Assembly (NCBI GenBank): GCA_030690855.1
Contig: JAUYFR010000249.1
Span: 1 to 5,841, forward strand
Reading direction: 5' to 3'
DNA length: 5,841 nt
Source of the DNA: Gallionellaceae bacterium
GTDB taxonomy: Bacteria; Pseudomonadota; Gammaproteobacteria; Burkholderiales; Gallionellaceae
Shown here: piece after piece, positions 5,039 to 5,841 of the stretch
Layout of the letters: each line of letters begins with the position of its first letter
Numbering within the stretch: position 1 is the stretch's first letter
Program-made: the position numbers and the translations under genes
The notes under the pieces: generated by a model
What the model saw: the letters and a program-made list of their open reading frames with translations, nothing else
The model's database searches: none
Told to the model about the DNA's origin: nothing

Positions 5039-5841
5039 GCGCGTTACATCTCTTTTCCGATACCGCTGAATTACACACGCTCCGCGATTGGTTGCGCTTT
5101 ACGGTCAGCGCGTTCTCCGAAAACAAACTGAGCTTTGGTCACGGCTCGGCCAGTGCCTATGACGAAGCGGCTTACCTTATTTTGCACACTTTGCATTTAC
5201 CACTCGATACGCTTGAGCCATTTCTGGATGCACGCTTAACTAGCCACGAAAAAATGGCGCTTAGCGAATTACTCCAACAACGTGTTGAAAAGAAAGTACC
5301 TGCGGCCTACCTTACTCACGAAGCATGGTTGGGTACCTTGCGTTTTTATGTCGATGAGCGAGTCATCGTGCCGCGTTCCTTCATTGCCGAGCTGCTCCAT
5401 GAGAATCTGTTCCCGTGGGTTGAGAATCCCGAATCGGTCAGCAATGTTTTGGACATGTGTACCGGCAGTGGCTGCTTGGCTATTCTTGCGGCTCATGTTT
5501 TCCCAAACGCGAGCGTTGACGCGGTTGATCTTTCTACCGATGCGTTAGCTGTTGCCGAGCGCAATATTAATGACTATCAATTACAAAGTAGAGTGCAACG
5601 CATCGAATCCAATCTCTTTGCCAAGCTCTCTGGTAAAAAATACGACGTCATCATTAGCAACCCTCCGTATGTCGATGCCGAATCGGTGGCGGCATTGCCC
5701 GCAGAATATTTGCATGAGCCAAAACTAGCCTTAGGGAGTGGCAAAGATGGCTTAGATGCTACGCGTGAAATTCTCAAACAAGCCGCCGCACACCTCAATC
5801 CTGGGGGCATTTTGATTGTTGAAATCGGTCACAATCGAGAT
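5035..5841 (+). CDS. prmB: Ribosomal protein L3 N5-glutamine methyltransferase, C-terminus cut by window edge
   Basis: SAM-dependent enzyme that methylates a glutamine side-chain amide of ribosomal protein L3. I translated 269 open codons up to the edge; E. coli PrmB has about 310 residues, so roughly 40 are missing. The N-terminal helical domain (1-100) leads into VIVPRSFIAELL (110-121). SAM-binding motif I is VLDMCTGSGCLAI (138-150), followed by the acidic strand end in AVDLS (163-167). The catalytic NPPY is at 209-212. EYLHEPKLALGSGKDGL (224-240) is a form typical of PrmB rather than of the release-factor methyltransferase PrmC, so I prefer PrmB. The ATG overlaps the dapE stop as ATGA without a clear ribosome binding site, so translation is probably coupled to dapE. 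The gene is transcribed with dapE; no functional link to DAP synthesis is known. Confidence 0.95.
   Translation, partial: MSALHLFSDTAELHTLRDWLRFTVSAFSENKLSFGHGSASAYDEAAYLILHTLHLPLDTLEPFLDARLTSHEKMALSELLQQRVEKKVPAAYLTHEAWLGTLRFYVDERVIVPRSFIAELLHENLFPWVENPESVSNVLDMCTGSGCLAILAAHVFPNASVDAVDLSTDALAVAERNINDYQLQSRVQRIESNLFAKLSGKKYDVIISNPPYVDAESVAALPAEYLHEPKLALGSGKDGLDATREILKQAAAHLNPGGILIVEIGHNRD

Noticed and set aside
1..5841. A new defence, mobile or biosynthetic system
   Set aside because: Every gene belongs to a known housekeeping family, and no transposase, integrase, attachment site, CRISPR repeat or toxin-antitoxin pair was seen. Remaining long open frames are antisense or out-of-frame shadows of these genes.

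Overview
This is an ordinary chromosomal stretch of a proteobacterium, most likely a betaproteobacterium. It carries lysine/diaminopimelate (DAP) biosynthesis genes of the succinylase route (dapD, dapE), a type IV pilus retraction ATPase of the PilU kind, a YffB/Spx-like ArsC-family protein and the release-factor methyltransferase gene prmB. All of these are Gram-negative, proteobacterial in type. The order pilU - arsC-like - dapE - prmB and the moderate base composition suggest a betaproteobacterium, but the sequence alone does not fix the genus.

Layout. Positions 1-1106 hold most of a FAD-dependent glycerol-3-phosphate dehydrogenase gene (glpD) on the minus strand, cut by the left edge. Just upstream of it, also on the minus strand, a 32-codon coding-like stretch ends in a stop that overlaps the glpD start codon; it looks like the tail of a lost or broken gene. 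The rest of the gap to dapD (about 1202-1473) holds two candidate rightward promoters, a 12-bp hairpin and a possible 11-codon leader ORF. dapD (1474-2295) is complete. A 94-base gap with an inverted repeat built from degenerate heptamers separates it from pilU (2390-3553). The arsC-like gene (3555-3905), dapE (3902-5038) and prmB (from 5035, cut by the right edge) then follow with a 1-base gap and two 4-base ATGA overlaps, so pilU-arsC-dapE-prmB is very probably one transcription unit.

How the genes fit together. DapD and DapE act two steps apart in the same pathway: DapD succinylates tetrahydrodipicolinate and DapE removes the succinyl group after transamination. The products, LL- and then meso-DAP, feed peptidoglycan and lysine. 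The ArsC-like protein is a long-standing dapE neighbour (yffB-dapE in E. coli) with no settled function. PrmB methylates ribosomal protein L3. PilU is the functional outlier of the cluster. GlpD, facing the other way, feeds electrons from glycerol 3-phosphate into the quinone pool.

I found no mobile element, CRISPR array, tRNA/rRNA, defence system or obviously new gene system. The points worth a second look are small: the coding remnant before glpD, the dapD leader structures, the heptamer hairpin and the placement of pilU.
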